The position numbers and the translations under genes are program-made. From assembly GCA_002862325.1 (NCBI GenBank), contig PKCT01000192.1:1-5649 (forward strand): a DNA stretch of 5,649 bases, given 5' to 3'. Source of the DNA: Phycisphaerae bacterium. Its GTDB lineage: Bacteria > Planctomycetota > Phycisphaerae > Phycisphaerales > SM1A02. The notes under the pieces are model-generated. The model saw only the letters and a program-made list of their open reading frames with translations, was not told where the DNA came from and made no database searches. Numbering within the stretch: position 1 is the stretch's first letter; each line of letters starts with the position of its first letter. Shown piece by piece: positions 4,276-5,649 of this stretch.

Positions 4276-5649
4276 ATGAGTAGTACCGTTTCCGCCGATC
4301 GCGTGGCCGACCTGGGCGACACCGCCCTGCATCGGAATCTCCCTACCCCGGTTCTGGTCGAGCATGCGATGCGGAGGGGTGAGGGTGTGCTCGCCTCCAA
4401 CGGTGCCCTTGCGTGCGACACCGGTGAGCGCACGGGGCGAAGTCCCGGTGACAAGTTCCTCGAGGACACGCCGGGCATCCACGACAGCATCGACTGGGGC
4501 AAGGTCAACCAGCCGATCAACCCGGAGAACTTCGCGGCGCTCGAGGCGCTCGCGCTCCAACACCTCCGGTCCCGGGAAGAGCTCTATCGCTTCGACGGCT
4601 ACGCCGGCGCCGATCCCAAGTACCGGCTGAAGGTGTCGGTGGTGACCGAGGAGGCGTGGCACTCGCTCTTCGCCGCCACGCTCTTCATCAACGCCGACTC
4701 GGCCGACCAGGTCGGCTTCGAGCCGGACTGGGTGATCTACAACGCCTGCAACCTGAAGATCGAGAACCCGGAGCAGTACGGCGTCAAGAACGGACTCGCG
4801 GTCATCCAGAGCCTCGAGCAGCGGAAGGTCATCATCATCGGAACCCGCTATGCGGGCGAAATGAAGAAGTCGATCTTCTACGCGATGAACCACGACCTGC
4901 CGGACATGGGCGTCTTCCCGATGCACTGCTCGTCGAACGTCGACAGCGCCGACCCCGAGAACGTCGCGGTGTTCTTCGGGCTTTCGGGCACCGGGAAGAC
5001 CACGCTCTCGGCCGACCCGAACCGGGATCTCGTCGGCGACGACGAGCATGGCTGGTCGGACGACGGCGTCTTCAACATCGAGGGGGGCTGCTACGCCAAG
5101 TGCATCAACCTCTCCGAAGATGGCGAGCCGGAGATCTGGAACGCGATCCGATTCGGAAGCGTGCTCGAGAACGTGGTGCTGGACGGTCATCGGACACCGG
5201 ATTACGACGACGGTTTCAAGACGGAGAACACCCGGGTGACCTACCCGGTCGACTTCATCGACCATGCCCGTCGCCCCTCGATGGCGGGCCACCCAAAGAA
5301 CGTCGTCTTCCTCACCGCCGACGCGTTCGGCGTGCTGCCGCCGGTCTCGAAGCTGACGATCGAGCAGGCGATGTACTACTTCATCAACGGCTTCACCTCG
5401 AAGTTGGCCGGCACCGAAGCCGGCGTCACCGAGCCCCAGCCCGCCTTCAGCCCCTGCTTCGGCGGCCCGTTCCTGCCTCGTCCGCCCATGGTCTACGCCG
5501 AGTGGCTGAACCGTCGAATCACCGAGCACGGCGCGAACGTCTGGCTCCTGAACACCGGTTGGACGGGCGGTCCCTACGGGATCGGCGAGCGATTCAGTCT
5601 GAAGTGGACCCGGACCTTCGTGGATCGGATCCTCGACGGGAGTCTCGCG
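4276..5649 (+). CDS. pckA: Phosphoenolpyruvate carboxykinase (ATP), 3' end outside window
   Basis: The enzyme converts oxaloacetate and ATP to phosphoenolpyruvate, ADP and CO2 (EC 4.1.1.49), the first committed step of gluconeogenesis from C4 acids. The frame is open to the right edge, with 458 of an expected ~530 residues visible. Active-site elements, by comparison with the E. coli enzyme, are R55 in TGRSPGDK (substrate), Y192 and K197/K198 in RYAGEMKK (K198 as metal ligand), H217 in MHCSSN (metal ligand), the P-loop GLSGTGKTT (235-243), the kinase-2 motif GDDEHGW (254-260, with D255/D256), and R320 in ENTRVTYP. The ATP-type AGTEAG and WTGGPYG segments follow. The start ATG at 4276 is the natural N-terminus before the NLPTPVLVEHA block. 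A GAGGG (4259-4263) lies 12 bases upstream, a rather long spacing. The gene diverges from tRNA-His, and no clear promoter boxes are seen in the 187-base gap. Confidence 0.97.
   Translation, partial: MSSTVSADRVADLGDTALHRNLPTPVLVEHAMRRGEGVLASNGALACDTGERTGRSPGDKFLEDTPGIHDSIDWGKVNQPINPENFAALEALALQHLRSREELYRFDGYAGADPKYRLKVSVVTEEAWHSLFAATLFINADSADQVGFEPDWVIYNACNLKIENPEQYGVKNGLAVIQSLEQRKVIIIGTRYAGEMKKSIFYAMNHDLPDMGVFPMHCSSNVDSADPENVAVFFGLSGTGKTTLSADPNRDLVGDDEHGWSDDGVFNIEGGCYAKCINLSEDGEPEIWNAIRFGSVLENVVLDGHRTPDYDDGFKTENTRVTYPVDFIDHARRPSMAGHPKNVVFLTADAFGVLPPVSKLTIEQAMYYFINGFTSKLAGTEAGVTEPQPAFSPCFGGPFLPRPPMVYAEWLNRRITEHGANVWLLNTGWTGGPYGIGERFSLKWTRTFVDRILDGSLA

Noticed and set aside
4126..5529. Long minus-strand frame (467 codons) opposite pckA.
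   Set aside because: It is antisense to a clearly conserved enzyme. Long antisense frames arise from the GC-ending codon bias, and the translation shows low-complexity charged composition and no domain.
1..5649. CRISPR arrays, insertion sequences, attachment sites.
   Set aside because: No regularly spaced repeats, transposase frames or direct duplications of the tRNA 3' ends were seen within the window.

Overview
This is a GC-rich bacterial chromosome segment of ordinary housekeeping character, with several small uncharacterised genes. The high third-position GC, Shine-Dalgarno-type starts on some genes, tRNAs without encoded CCA, a stand-alone MshEN protein and a gene resembling the myxobacterial/planctomycete sigma-like families suggest Planctomycetota, possibly a Phycisphaerae-like lineage, or a myxobacterial-type group. 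This placement is an inference and is not firm. I see no mobile element, CRISPR array or phage gene.

Layout. (1) 3-473 (+) is the C-terminal end of the ribosome-associated GTPase HflX, cut by the left edge. (2) 470-1435 (-) is a 321-residue uncharacterised protein with a PD-(D/E)XK-like core. It converges on hflX, and the two stop codons share the tetranucleotide CTAG. (3) A 204-base divergent gap, in which I see no convincing promoter, leads to 1640-2125 (+), a stand-alone MshEN (GspE N-terminal) domain of the type that binds c-di-GMP. (4) 2126-2306 holds no credible protein gene but has two strong hairpins that separate the MshEN gene from the convergent tRNA-Phe.

(5) Positions 4088 down to 2307 form a co-directional minus-strand block. 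It runs tRNA-His, a nitrilase-superfamily (omega-amidase-like) hydrolase starting 28 bases after the tRNA, a 137-base gap with a dyad, a 201-residue sigma-region-2-like protein, and tRNA-Phe. The tRNA-Phe promoter -35 box overlaps the stop codon of the sigma-like gene. (6) A 187-base divergent gap then leads to pckA (4276 to beyond the right edge, +), ATP-dependent phosphoenolpyruvate carboxykinase, with its active-site motifs present.

The genes do not form one pathway. pckA is central carbon metabolism (gluconeogenesis), the hydrolase is probably amide/nitrogen salvage or metabolite repair, hflX is ribosome rescue, and the two tRNAs serve translation. The uncharacterised parts most worth following up are the sigma-like protein that lacks region 4, the degenerate nuclease-like protein, and the stand-alone MshEN protein.
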